From: CAJBNH01 sp964447285
GTDB taxonomy: Bacteria; Myxococcota_A; UBA9042
Direction of reading: 5' to 3'
Assembly (NCBI GenBank): GCA_964447285.1
Contig: CAYURO010000002.1
Coordinates: forward strand, 124,001 to 188,000
Length of the DNA stretch: 64,000 bases
How positions within the stretch are numbered: the stretch's first letter is position 1; each line of letters opens with the position of its first letter. The notes under the pieces are model-generated. The model did no database searches and was not told where the DNA came from. It worked only from the letters and a program-made list of their open reading frames with translations. A program made the position numbers and the translations under genes. Positions 7,796-18,174 of this stretch are shown here, piece by piece.

Positions 7796-10700
7796 ATGCA
7801 AGCGGATGCCTTGACCTTTGCGCGAGCCGACTTGGCCTGGCTGCTGCTGCTGGTGGCGGTGCTGGTCATCTGGGCGGCGGCACAGCACAGCGGACGGCAC
7901 AAGCTGATTGCGCGGCTGGGTGCCGGTGGTGCGGTAAAGCGGCTGATGGCTTCGTTTTCGCCCGGCGTTGCTGCGCTGCGCGTCGGTCTGGTCTGCTTGG
8001 CGCTGGTGCTGCTGGTCGGCGCCGCGTCCCGCCCCCGCTATGGCCTGCGTGAGACGGAGGTGTCGAACGCCGGCATCGACTTGGCCATCGTCGTCGACGC
8101 CTCGAAGTCCATGCTGGTGCGAGACGTAGTGCCGAACCGCATCCAAGGGACAATGCTGGAGATTTCGAGCCTGCTGGACCGACTGGCAGGTGGTCGCGTC
8201 GCGCTGGTGCCGTTTGCCGGCATCCCGTTCGTGCAGGCACCGCTCACCACCGACCACGACGTCATCCGCACGTATCTGGCGGACCTCAAGCCCGAAGACC
8301 TGCCGGTCGGCGGCACCAATGTGGGCCGGGCCATCACGCTTGCTGTCGAGGTGCTGACCGGCGAGAAAGAGAAAGCCGAGGCCGAGTTGCGCGACAACCT
8401 GATGCCGCAGTTCAAGGGCAGCAAGCACAAGGCGATCGTGCTGTTCAGCGACGGCGAGGACCACGAGGGCGGCGCGCTGGAGGCTGCCCAGAAAGCCGCC
8501 GCACAGGGCATTCGCATCTACACCGTGGGCGTGGGTTCGGCGTTTGGCGACCCCGTGCCCATTCTGGGCGCCGACGGCACCGCGACCGGTATCCTGAAGG
8601 ACGAGACGGGGCAGCCGATCTTCTCGAAGCTGGACCTGCCGTTGCTGGACAAGGTGGCGGCAGCGACGGGCGGCAAGTCGTTCCACTACGCCGACCGGTC
8701 GGTGGCGAAGCCCCTCGCGGCTGCACTGGATGCACTAGAAAAGGCCGAATACACGGCGCAATTCCAGGCTCTCGGGGAAGACCGCTACCAGTACCTGCTG
8801 GGACCGGCGCTGCTGCTGCTGCTGATCGATGCGGCACTCTCCAACCGCCGGCGCCGCAAGCGCGATGCGGCAACGGCCAAGGCGAGCTCCACCGCTGCAC
8901 CCGTCAAGGCTGCCATTGCGCTGATGTTTGTGACGATGACGCTCGGGATGCTCACGCCTTCGCCGGCGCAGGCGGTGCCGGCGTGGCTGCAGCGCGAGAA
9001 CCCGGACATCGCAGACGGCCGCGAGCTGCTGAAGGAAGGCAAGCTGGGAGACGCTGTCGAGGCCTTCCGCACAGCCCAAGCCAGTCGCCCCGAACACGTG
9101 GTCATCTGGTTCAATCTCGGCGTCGCGCAAGCCTTTATGGGCCTAAACGAGGACGCCGCGACCAGCCTTGGCCGGGCGCTGGGTGGCTTGCGGACGCGAG
9201 AACCAGCTCTGGAAGCCGACATCCAGTACGCGACGGGCACCAATCAGTTGGAGTGGGCGCGCAAGCTCGAGAAGCAGGCGGCCGCTGCACCGAAGCCCAA
9301 CCCCGGACCCGGACAGGCTTCGGGAGCCGCCCCCCCTGCGGGTACGTCGCCTGTACCCGGCAGTGCCCCTGGACCTGGTTCCGACCCGAACGCCCCTCAG
9401 ACGGCTCCCCCGCCACCAAGTGCCGCGCAAGCACTGGCGCACTACCGCGAGGCCGTCAAGAGTCTGGAGTTGGCCCTTGTCTCCGACCCGACGCGACTCG
9501 ACACGCGGCGCAACCTGGAGATCGCTCGCTTGGGCGCGTGGCCGTCGTGCCGCACCCGCGACAAGGCGTACGAGCCAAATGATCAGGTGGATCAGGCAAC
9601 ACCCGTGGCCATGCCGGAAGGCCAGCGCGAGCAAACGCTGGACCTGCGCTCATGCCCTGAGGATCGCGACCTGTTCCGCATGGACCTGCAGCCGGGCGAC
9701 CGCTTCAGCGCCAAGATCGCTCCCAAGGCCGACACCTCAGCCGAAGCGCAGCAAGAGGACGGTGCTGCGGGGTCCCCCGCGCAGCTCGGCCTCACGCTGC
9801 TGAGCAGCAACGGTCAGGAACAGCTGCGGGGACCCGCCGCCGGAGCGCCACCGCTGGACGCTGTGGATCTGGGCCGCGTGGACCACGCCGAGCAAGTGCT
9901 GGTCGACGTGCGCAACGTCGCGGAAGTCGAGAGCGCCTACGAGCTGAAGGTCAAGTTGCTGCCTGCCTGCAACCGCATCGAGGACAAGTTCGAGCCGAAC
10001 GACACGCCAGATGCCGCGCGGTCGGCTCCGGTCGGCGAGCCGGTGAAGGGCCGTCTGTGTCCGCTGAACGACGACAATTTCTCGGTGTTGTTGAGCGGCG
10101 GTCAGGGGTTGCGCGTCCGCGCGAAGACCACCGTCGATATCGGCGCAAGTCAGGTGGACATCACGGTCCTGGACCCCAACGGTCAGGTGGTGGCCCGGGC
10201 GCGCCAAGGCAAGGAGGGCATGGTTGCGCGACTGGCGTCTGCCGCCACGGCCGGTGCGTATGTGGTTCAGATTCACGGCGGTCTGGACACGGAGGCGGAC
10301 TATGAGCTCGCGCTGGAGATCCTGCCCCCGTGCAGCGAGCGCGACGACGTCTACGAGGACAACGATCAGGCTGTACAGGCCAACCCCCTGACACCCGAGA
10401 ACTTCTCCGCGCCGATGCAGGGGCTGTACCTGTGCCCGGGCGATGACGACTGGTATCAGGTCGAGCTGAAGAAGGGCGAGAGCCTGTTCGTGGACCTGAC
10501 CAGCCAAGTGGAAGACCTGCCGGACGCGCAGGACCTCGCAGGGTCGCTGACGGTCGAGGTGTACGACGAACATGGCGAGCTGTGGGGCCAAGCCATCGGC
10601 AGCGCCGTCTCGGGAGGCGGTGAGGTCGCAAGGACGACGGCGGTGCTGGCCCCCCCCCCCGGCAAGTACCGCGTGCGCGTGACCGGCGGCGGGGTGGCCA

Positions 10701-11967
10701 AGCCTACGTGGCCGTTGCCGACACTGCCGCCGGGTTCCGTACAGGTCGCACCGGCAGCGCCTGACCCGCAAGGGCCACAGGGACTTCCCCCGGGTGCCGC
10801 GCCAGGCGTGCCGCCACCGGGTCCGGGGCCGGGACAGCAGCCGCCCCAGATTCAGACCGTCCAAGTACAGGCACCCCAAGGACTTCCCACGATGCCGGGG
10901 GGAGGGCCGGGGGGGAGCGCTGGAGCTGGAAACGTCCCGGGAATGATGCCGGGCTCTGGTGGACTGCCGCCTCCCAACGCCCCGGTGGCGCACGTGATCC
11001 TGCCGCCGAGCCTGCCGGCGCCGACTGTCGACCCTGCGGTGGCACGCTTGGACCTGCCGTATGTGCTGAAGCTGCGGATCCTGCCTCCATGTCCCGATGG
11101 AAATGACGAATTCGAGCCGAACGACGAGCCGGGAGCGGCCAAGCCGATCGAGCTGGGCCAAGAGCAGCTGCTGCGGATCTGCAAGGGCGACCGAGACTGG
11201 ATGCAGGTGACACAGAAGGCGGGACAGAATCTGCAGATCTCTGCCCGCTATGATCTGTCGCACGGTCCGCTGGAGTTGGAGGTCATGGACGAGGCCGGCG
11301 CCAAGTCGCTCGCCAAGGGTGTCGTCACGGCACCCGGCGGGAAAAAGGCGGGGCCGGCGTCCGTCGACGACACTCCGCAGGCGCGCAAGGGCCGCACGGC
11401 CACGACCGCCGCTGCGGTGCCAGGTGGCAAGACGGACCGCATCCTCAAGGTCCGGACGCAAGCTGGCGCCGACGTAGAGAACTTCTATCTGCTACGCGTG
11501 GAAGAACCGCCACCGCCCAGCGAAGATCAGCAGCAGAAGCAGGATCAGGACGACAAGAAAGACGACAAGAAGGACGACCAGGACAAGAAGGACGACCAGG
11601 ACAAGAAGGACGACCAGGACGAAAAGGACAAGCAGGNNNNNNNNNNNNNNNNNNNNNNNNNNNNNNNNNNNNNNNNNNNNNNNNNNNNNNNNNNNNNNNN
11701 NNNNNNNNNNNNNNNNNNNNNNNNNNNNNNNNNNNNGACAAGAAGGACGACCAGGACAAGAAGGACGACCAGGACGAAAAGGACAAGCAGGACAAGGACC
11801 CAAAGCCTCCTGAGGAGAAGGAGCAGAAGCCTGACCCCAAGAAGGAGGAGCAGGAGCGGACCCATCAGCAGATGGACCGCAACGACCACAACCCGGACAA
11901 TCTGGAAGCTCAGGAAGCCCTGCGGAACTCGCAGTTCCGCAACACGGCCCCCGCCAAGGACTGGTGA
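7796..11967 (+). CDS. Giant fusion of BatB vWA, BatC-like TPR, four PPC-like domains and an Asp/Lys-rich tail (interrupted by an assembly gap)
   Basis: A BatB part comes first: two membrane helices, metal site DASKS, SDGEDHEGG and a third helix at about res. 335-350. A second hydrophobic segment ending in an Ala-x-Ala site precedes a TPR unit (about 402-470), as in BatC. Four repeats follow that begin C...D..YEPND or CP..NDEFEPND and match bacterial pre-peptidase C-terminal (PPC) domains (starting near 584, 724, 845 and 1098), with a Pro/Gly linker between the third and fourth. The tail is DDKKDQ-rich and ends ..NTAPAKDW at 11967. The 100-N gap breaks the frame as drawn. Collapsing the 55-base duplicated flank restores one 1338-residue frame. 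It overlaps the next gene at TGATG. Confidence 0.85.
10650..10660 (+). repeat. Run of 11 C inside the BatB fusion gene
   Basis: Eleven consecutive C encode part of an Ala-Pro-Pro-Pro segment between PPC-like domains 3 and 4. Runs of this length can slip during replication or be misread in assembly. The frame on both sides is intact as given. Confidence 0.85.
11560..11816 (+). repeat. Tandem repeat coding an Asp/Lys/Gln tail, spanning the assembly gap
   Basis: The repeat unit is about 18 bases (gacaagaaggacgaccag) and codes DKKDDQ. It appears on both sides of the N stretch. The true copy number is not resolved in this assembly. Confidence 0.85.
11637..11736. other. Assembly gap of exactly 100 N
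   Basis: The 55 bases before the gap (11582-11636) are identical to the 55 bases after it (11737-11791), so the two contig ends overlap. The gap length is evidently a placeholder. Joining the ends at the overlap restores the reading frame of the host gene. Confidence 0.95.
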
Positions 11968-14639
11968 TGGACGCCCGGTTCGCACGTCTCGTTCTCGCCG
12001 CGACGGTCCTTTGGACTGCTTGGGCGGCGGTGTGCGCCGGGACCACAGCCTGGGCACAGCAGGCGCAGGTGCGGATCGAGGTCAGCGCCCGCAAGCTCAC
12101 CGTGGACGAGGAACTGCAAGTCCGCGTGCAGGCAACCGGTCAGTTTGACGAGATGCTCGACCCCGCCTGCGATGGCTTCGACCTGCAGCAGGGCGGACGG
12201 CAGCAGCAGGTCAGCATCATCAACGGCCGCATGTCGACCATCGAAAACCAGATGTACGTCGCGCGGCCGCAGCGGCCGGGCAAGCTGCGGATCGGGCCAG
12301 CGGTGCTGCGCCTGCAGGGGCGAGACGTCGCGAAGTCGGAAGCGGTCGAGATCGAGGTGGTGTCGCTGGGCGGCGAGGACGAGGCTGCGGAACCGCCTGA
12401 GCAAGCGACCAATGCGCAGCGTTTCGCCGGTCAGGCCTTCTTCGTGCGCCCTTCCGTGTCGGTGCTGACGCCCTTTGCAGGCCAACCGTTCGTCGTGACG
12501 TGGGAGTTGTACTGGAGCCGAGAGACGCCCACTCAGGGAATCCGCGGAACACAGGCGCCCAAGTTTGCGAACCTCGACGTCGAAAACCTGTTGGACGGAA
12601 AACAACCGGACCGGGAGGCCGTCCAATTCTCGGGACGTCCATACCTGCGTCAGATCACGCATCAAGCCATGGTGATGGCCGCGGTGGCGGGCAAGGTGCG
12701 CATCGACGGACCGCGGTATCGCATCGAGGCGGGCGACTTCTTCGAGACGCGCGCACTGCGGGTGTCGGGACCCGCGCTGGACATGACCATCCGGCCGATT
12801 CCGACCGCGGGTCGTCCGGCAAGCTTCGCTGCGGCCAATGTCGGCAAGCTGGAACTGACGGGTCGGGTGATGACACCGGGGCGCGGCGACACGCTGCAAG
12901 TGGCTACGGGCGCGCGTCTTTTGATCGAGTATCAGGTCAGCGGCGATGGCAACCTGCTGGGTCTGCGCGATCTGCGACCGCCGGCCGTGGCGGGCATGTC
13001 GATGGAGGCACTGCCAGGCCGTGGTGACGATCAGGTGCAGCGAACGCTTGCAGGAACCGAGGGCAAGCGCGTCTGGCAGACGATCGTTTCATTCGACAAG
13101 CCAGGCACTTACGTGGTGCCCGCGCTGGAGTTCACCGCGTTTGACCCGTACGACGAGAAGTTTGCGACGTCCCGCGCAGGTCCGTTTGAGGTGTTGGTGA
13201 CGGGCGCTGCGGTCCCGAACGCCGAGACTCCGGCGGCAACGGCCAGTGCAGCTGGACTGCAGCCGGGAGACAGTCCGGCACAGCCCATCACGGCCGTCGT
13301 CGATGCCTCGGCCCTGCTGCGCCCGATCGCCGCAGAGGCCCACATCGCGCAGACGGCGGTCAGCGACTGGACCGCGACGCCTGCGTTCTGGGGTCTGGCC
13401 TGCGCGCCATGGGCCGCCGCTGTGCTGGTGTGGTTGACGAGTGTGTGGCGGCGCAGGCGACTGCAGAAGTCACCGCAACGGACCCGCGCCCACGCCCTGC
13501 GCGACGCTCAGCATCAGCTGCAGCTGGCGGCAGGACTGGGGCCGGATCAAGGTTACGCGGCGGTGCGCGACGCGGTGGCAAGGTATCTTGCCATTGTGAC
13601 AGGCACTCCACTTTCCGGACTGACCGAACATGCACTGGGCGCTGAGCTTCGGGCTGCTGGAGCCGACCGAGAGGCAGCCGACCAACTCACCGTCGAGCTG
13701 CAACACTGTGATTTCGCAAGATTCGCTCCCGGTGGCGATCGCGACATGGACTTGGCGCAAACGGCGCGCCGGGTGGCCGAGGTGCTGGCGAAACTGGACG
13801 TCATCCTGGCGCCGACCAAGTCCTCGTCAGGCCGTGCGGCCGCGACGGTTCTTGTGGTTTGCGCCGTCGCCGCCGTGACCGGATGGCTGCCGGGACAAGC
13901 GGACGCCGCGACGCTGGATGACTCGTTCGCTACGGCCAATCAGGACTACGTCCAGGGGAAGTACGGGCGAGCACAGCAGGGCTATCGGTCCCTGTTGACT
14001 CACGGGCTGCCGTCGCCGGCGATCCACTACAACCTCGCGAACACTTTGGTGAAGATGCACCGTTTGGGCGAGGCGGTTGGCCACTACAAGCAGGCGCTGC
14101 GGCTGAATCCGCCGGCGGAGCTGCGCAGCGACGTCACAAGCAACCTTTCGGCCGTGCGAAGCCAGCTGGCGGATCAGGCGCGCCGACGCCATGCAACTCT
14201 GCATATTTTTGACGAAAGCCCAGAGCTGGACGTGGCCATCGCACGCGCGGCTCCGAGGGGACTGCTGGCCATTCTTGGTGCGCTGGGCGGGTTTGCTGCG
14301 CTGACTCTGCTGGTCTGGGGGTTGCGCGCAGGCTCCCGGTCAGGGCGGCGGACAACCCTGCTGGGCAGCGCGGCGGGCCTTGCGGTGGTCCAGGTGCTGG
14401 CCCTGCTCTGGCTGTTCCACGCGCAACGCATCGAAGCCCTGGTCGTACATGCCGTGGTCGTTGAAGAAGACGCTTCGATGGCGCCGTGTTCGGGCGTCGG
14501 CGAGGCGATGGGCCTGCCCGAGGGTCTGGAGGTGCGCCGCATCGCCGAATTGCCCAACGGTCGTGTCGAGGTGCGGCTACCGAATGGCCGTCAGGGGTGC
14601 GTTGCGCCCGAGGCACTGTACTTCGAAAGTAGCCTCTGA
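11967..14639 (+). CDS. BatD-BatE fusion: membrane BatD with a C-terminal TPR and SH3-like region
   Basis: The protein has 890 residues. The start is the ATG at 11967 overlapping the previous stop; a GTG lies one codon earlier. A signal peptide leads to a BatD domain with the family's QFSGRPYLRQITHQAMVMAA-like segment (about 210-235) and repeated beta domains to about 410. A membrane helix (about 475-495) and a cytoplasmic helical part like BatD C-termini follow. A second signal-like helix near 630-650 opens a TPR section (ANQDYVQGKYGRAQQGYR, AIHYNLANTLVKMHRLGEA), two more membrane helices and a beta ending with GRQGCVAPEALY like an SH3 domain. The last half matches BatE, so two genes of the usual operon are joined here. 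Confidence 0.85.
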   Translation: MDARFARLVLAATVLWTAWAAVCAGTTAWAQQAQVRIEVSARKLTVDEELQVRVQATGQFDEMLDPACDGFDLQQGGRQQQVSIINGRMSTIENQMYVARPQRPGKLRIGPAVLRLQGRDVAKSEAVEIEVVSLGGEDEAAEPPEQATNAQRFAGQAFFVRPSVSVLTPFAGQPFVVTWELYWSRETPTQGIRGTQAPKFANLDVENLLDGKQPDREAVQFSGRPYLRQITHQAMVMAAVAGKVRIDGPRYRIEAGDFFETRALRVSGPALDMTIRPIPTAGRPASFAAANVGKLELTGRVMTPGRGDTLQVATGARLLIEYQVSGDGNLLGLRDLRPPAVAGMSMEALPGRGDDQVQRTLAGTEGKRVWQTIVSFDKPGTYVVPALEFTAFDPYDEKFATSRAGPFEVLVTGAAVPNAETPAATASAAGLQPGDSPAQPITAVVDASALLRPIAAEAHIAQTAVSDWTATPAFWGLACAPWAAAVLVWLTSVWRRRRLQKSPQRTRAHALRDAQHQLQLAAGLGPDQGYAAVRDAVARYLAIVTGTPLSGLTEHALGAELRAAGADREAADQLTVELQHCDFARFAPGGDRDMDLAQTARRVAEVLAKLDVILAPTKSSSGRAAATVLVVCAVAAVTGWLPGQADAATLDDSFATANQDYVQGKYGRAQQGYRSLLTHGLPSPAIHYNLANTLVKMHRLGEAVGHYKQALRLNPPAELRSDVTSNLSAVRSQLADQARRRHATLHIFDESPELDVAIARAAPRGLLAILGALGGFAALTLLVWGLRAGSRSGRRTTLLGSAAGLAVVQVLALLWLFHAQRIEALVVHAVVVEEDASMAPCSGVGEAMGLPEGLEVRRIAELPNGRVEVRLPNGRQGCVAPEALYFESSL

Positions 14640-14643
14640 TCCG

Positions 14644-15432
14644 CTAGTTGCCGGCCGTCCACTCTCGCATCCCCTCCACCAGCAGCGTGCAGCCGACGGC
14701 GATGGCGGAGCTGGTCAGCACGTCGGTCGGGAAGTGACTGGACGAGACGACGCGGAGCGAAGCCGTCGTGACTGCCGCCGTCCACACGCCTGCCGTCGCC
14801 CACTTGCCACCGTCTGAGTCGAGGAAGCCGCTTCGCGCCCAACCGACCGTCAGCGAGGTGGCCGTGGCGACCGCCATCGCCGTGTGGCCGGATGGAAACG
14901 AACGATGGGCAAAGTCCTCGCCGATGCCATCGAGTGAGTCGTATGTGTAGGGCCGATCGCGCCCCACGCCCACCTTCAGCCACTCGACCACGGCACCGGT
15001 AAGCAGCACCGACTCGACCACCGCGGCACCCCGCCCACGCCGGTCGGGATCCGCAAGCGCCAGGCCGGCATAGGCCGCACCGCCCGCCAGCAGCCCCCCC
15101 ACGATGACGTCGCTGGTCTGCGAGACCGCCATGTTGCGGGGGCCCACGGCCACCTTGTCGATCGCCCACAGTCCACCGGGGTCGTTGGGTTGGGTGTAGC
15201 TGCCCTGCATCGACGCCGGAGACATGAATGCTGCAGGGACGAGCCACAGCACGCCCAGCGCAAGGGCTGCGCCGCCGTCGCCCATCAGGCTCAGTTCCGG
15301 CGTGCGGTCCGGTGGCGCTGCGTGCGCGAGAGGTGCAAGCGACGTCGCCGACAGAAGCGCACATGCGACCCCGACGACAAGCGTGCAACGTAAAACACTT
15401 CGTTTGAAAATTGCATGGTTAGCGAACCTCAC
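14644..15432 (-). CDS. PAP2-family phosphatase, exported
   Basis: The protein has about 262 residues. All three PAP2 acid-phosphatase motifs are present: KVGVGRDRP, PSGH within HRSFPSGHTAMAVA, and R-x5-H-x3-D in LRVVSSSHFPTDV. The family removes phosphate from lipid diphosphates such as undecaprenyl diphosphate or phosphatidate. The GTG at 15432, with AGGGGAG just before it, gives a start just ahead of a signal peptide (TLVVGVACALLSATS). The ribosome site spacing is short, and the open frame continues upstream, so the start is uncertain. The gene converges on the Bat operon (4 bases apart) and diverges from the next lipoprotein gene. An undecaprenyl diphosphate role would fit the uppP and murJ genes in the window but is inferred. 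Confidence 0.82.
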   Translation of the reverse strand: MRFANHAIFKRSVLRCTLVVGVACALLSATSLAPLAHAAPPDRTPELSLMGDGGAALALGVLWLVPAAFMSPASMQGSYTQPNDPGGLWAIDKVAVGPRNMAVSQTSDVIVGGLLAGGAAYAGLALADPDRRGRGAAVVESVLLTGAVVEWLKVGVGRDRPYTYDSLDGIGEDFAHRSFPSGHTAMAVATATSLTVGWARSGFLDSDGGKWATAGVWTAAVTTASLRVVSSSHFPTDVLTSSAIAVGCTLLVEGMREWTAGN

Positions 15433-15622
15433 AACTCCCCTGTTCGCGCTGCGGGCGTGGCGGCATACTGCGAGACCTGTCGCGTCGCCGCCCCTGCCTA
15501 GCCTTGGAAACCACGTGTCCATCCTGCCCCACCTTGCTGCGAAATCTCGCGGTGCCGGCCGACCCTTCCGGCCGGTGGCGCAGGCCAAGGTAGCGGGAAG
15601 TGCGGCGGGTGCCAACCGCGCG

Positions 15623-16756
15623 GTGCGTCTGGGGAAGCTGGCGGGAATCACCTTCGCGCTGGGAGTCGCGCTGTCCGGGTGTGGTGCGCTGGATGACTCG
15701 GCCCCTGCCGTTGCCGACCCGCAAGCGTGTCCGTCGGTCGAGGATCGACTGCAGCCCCTGCTCGAGATGGCGGCGGGCGGCCACCTGCAGCACGTCGCGG
15801 ACCTGATCGAGCATGAGTTGGACCCGGCGAGTCAGCGCGCGCTGCTGGTCCTGCTGTTGGACATCGGCAAGGCGATGCCCCCCGGTACGCTGCAGAAGAC
15901 CCCGCAGATCTTGGCGGATCTGGACAAGGTCGGTTTGGTGGCGGTGCTGGTGGCGCTGCTGGAGCCGCTGGCAGGCGACCCTGCGGCCAATCCCCCACAG
16001 CCGGCCCATCTCGCCGAACTTCAAGCGTTTTCCAACATCTGCCGCACGTGTCTGGACCAGGACCTGTTCGTGCTGTCCACCCAGCTGTTCCGCGACCCGC
16101 GCCTGCCGCCGCTGCTGTTGGCGCTGCTTGCGGAGGCTGAGGCGGGTGCTCCGCAGCTGCGAGCGGTGCTGGAGCAGTCGGGAAGTCAGGGGCGGGCGGG
16201 CTTCTCGACGCTGGTGCGGTCGACGCTGCTGTCGCTCTCACAAACGGACTCGGACGCTGAGCCGCTGGTACAGGCGGTGGATGCCCTTGTGGACCCTCAG
16301 AATCCGGGGGTGCTGGGCGCCGTCCGCGACCTGTTGGTGCTGGCAGTGCGCGAGGCCGATGGGCAAACGCCCTCTCCCACCAAGCTGGCCACCGTTCGCA
16401 AGCTGGCGGCCTGCCTGACGAAACTGGACCCGCAGGCGCTTCTGGCCGGTCACCTATACGACGTGCTGCTGGCGGGTGTCCCGCTGCCTGTGGTGCCGCC
16501 CGGTGAGGTGACCCAGACCGCCGAGCGTCTGGAGTTGCTGGCCTATGCGTCGGAGGAACTCTCGACCAACGCGGCCGCCCGTGACGCCTGGGGCCAGATC
16601 TTGGGCCTCGCACTGCAACCAGACCTCGCGGTCGCCACCATCCCCGAGCTGGTGACGCTGATGGAGTCCCCCGTGTTGGCCGACCTGTTCGCGCTGATCT
16701 CGGACCTGCTGCTGCAACCGTGCTCCCCCCACTCGCAGGACGGAGGCGTCCCGTGA
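15623..16756 (+). CDS. Lipoprotein, helical, function unknown, paired with the porin gene
   Basis: The protein has 377 residues from the GTG at 15623, chosen because it opens a textbook lipoprotein signal (RLGKLAGITFALGVALSGC). An in-frame GTG at 15515 would add 36 residues without a reason to prefer it, and neither has a strong ribosome site. The mature part is almost all Leu/Ala-rich helix pairs of about 35-45 residues (LLVLLLDIGKAM, VAVLVALLEPLAG, PPLLLALLAEAEAG), like a HEAT-type helical solenoid. It overlaps the downstream FadL-type porin gene by 4 bases, so the two are probably one operon and may work together in the outer membrane. I do not recognise the family. Confidence 0.7.
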   Translation: MRLGKLAGITFALGVALSGCGALDDSAPAVADPQACPSVEDRLQPLLEMAAGGHLQHVADLIEHELDPASQRALLVLLLDIGKAMPPGTLQKTPQILADLDKVGLVAVLVALLEPLAGDPAANPPQPAHLAELQAFSNICRTCLDQDLFVLSTQLFRDPRLPPLLLALLAEAEAGAPQLRAVLEQSGSQGRAGFSTLVRSTLLSLSQTDSDAEPLVQAVDALVDPQNPGVLGAVRDLLVLAVREADGQTPSPTKLATVRKLAACLTKLDPQALLAGHLYDVLLAGVPLPVVPPGEVTQTAERLELLAYASEELSTNAAARDAWGQILGLALQPDLAVATIPELVTLMESPVLADLFALISDLLLQPCSPHSQDGGVP

Positions 16757-18174
16757 CCTGCCGCAAGTCCCTGCTGCTGTTCGTCATTGCTTGGGCACTG
16801 CTGCCTGCGACCTCTGGGCACGCGAGCGTCTTTGAGTTGTTCGGCGTTGGGCCTCGGTCGGTTGGCATGGCGGGGGCGATGGCCGGGGCCGCGCGGGGTG
16901 CCGAGGCGGCCTTTCACAACCCCGCGCTGTTAGGCGACTCGCAGTTGGCGGGGGTGTGGGCGGGCTTCACCTCAACCGTGCACGACCTGTCGATCCAGCT
17001 GGCGCGCCCCTTGTGCACGGGGCCGTATCTCGCGTGTCGGGAGCAACACATCGCCGGGTTCTCCAGCCGCGAACCGCACTTGCCCCGCGACACGGGAGGT
17101 CTGACCCTCGGCTGGCACTATCCGCTGGGCGGGGTGTTTCACAACCGGGTGGTGCTAGGCGCGGCGCTGGCGATGCCGTGGCAAGACATCCTGCGCATCT
17201 CGGGACCTGACCCGCAGACTCCGCAGTTTCTGATGTACGAGAGCATGCCCGACCGGCTGGCGTTCCTGTTCTCAGGTGCCTGGCGCGTGACCGACCGTTG
17301 GTCAATTGGCGTGGGAGCGCAGGTGCTTGCGCAGCTGGGGGCCGAGATCGCGCTGGATCTGGATCCGACCAACCACCGGATGGACTACGCCTCGACACGC
17401 ATCTCCCTGACCCCACAGGGACGTCTGACCGCAGGCACGTCGTTCCGCGCGACCGACGACCTGACGCTGGGCTTGGGGTACCGGCAGAGGCTGTCGCTGC
17501 AGTATCGGATCCCGACCGAGATCAAGGTGGGTACCGCGATCGACGCGATGCTTGATCTGGGTCAAGAGACGCTGTTCACGCCCGATGTGGTGCACGCAGG
17601 GGTCGCTTGGCGGGTGTCGGACCGGCTGTTGCTGGCCGCGGACCTGGGACTCGCGCTGTGGTCGCAGACGCCCGACCCATCGCCGTACGTTTGGATCGAC
17701 GTGGAAGGCCAGGCCACGAACGCTCTGGGGGCGGGGGGACTGTTCGACGTCGGCACGGATACCGCCCCGTTGGACCTGCACTTCGCGGACACATGGAATC
17801 CGGCGGTGGCGGCAGAGTGGGAGGCCTCGCGGTCCTGGGTGGTGCGGGGCGGCTACACGTTTCGCCCATCGCCTGCCCCCAGAGCCATCGGTTTCGCCAA
17901 CTACCTGGACAACCCAACGCACGGCATCGGCACGGGATTCTCTTGGCGATTCGGCCACTTCACTGCGGGGGAGAAGCTCCGCTTGGACGATGCGACAGGC
18001 GGCAGGCCAGCCGTGGGTGAGGCTGCCGCGCCGTTCTCGCTGGACGTCGGGACCCAACTGTTGGTGTTGCCGCGGCGGACGGTGATCAAGCGGGACCCCA
18101 ACGACCCGGTGGGCGATCTGCAACACGGGGGGCAGGTCTGGCACGTCAGTGTGGCGTTCGGGGGGGCGTTCTAA
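16753..18174 (+). CDS. FadL/OmpP1-type outer-membrane porin
   Basis: The protein has 473 residues and starts with a GTG overlapping the previous stop. A signal peptide ending HAS precedes the FadL N-terminal hallmark: FELFGVGPRSVGMAGAM, then AEAAFHNPALL, where the conserved Asn-Pro of the hatch domain lies. The rest alternates short polar and amphipathic strands with aromatic ends, ending in HVSVAFGGAF with a C-terminal Phe, as in outer-membrane barrels. FadL-type channels take up hydrophobic compounds such as fatty acids or aromatics. The substrate cannot be read from the sequence. The gene ends 4 bases inside the convergent gene that follows. Confidence 0.85.
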   Translation: MTCRKSLLLFVIAWALLPATSGHASVFELFGVGPRSVGMAGAMAGAARGAEAAFHNPALLGDSQLAGVWAGFTSTVHDLSIQLARPLCTGPYLACREQHIAGFSSREPHLPRDTGGLTLGWHYPLGGVFHNRVVLGAALAMPWQDILRISGPDPQTPQFLMYESMPDRLAFLFSGAWRVTDRWSIGVGAQVLAQLGAEIALDLDPTNHRMDYASTRISLTPQGRLTAGTSFRATDDLTLGLGYRQRLSLQYRIPTEIKVGTAIDAMLDLGQETLFTPDVVHAGVAWRVSDRLLLAADLGLALWSQTPDPSPYVWIDVEGQATNALGAGGLFDVGTDTAPLDLHFADTWNPAVAAEWEASRSWVVRGGYTFRPSPAPRAIGFANYLDNPTHGIGTGFSWRFGHFTAGEKLRLDDATGGRPAVGEAAAPFSLDVGTQLLVLPRRTVIKRDPNDPVGDLQHGGQVWHVSVAFGGAF

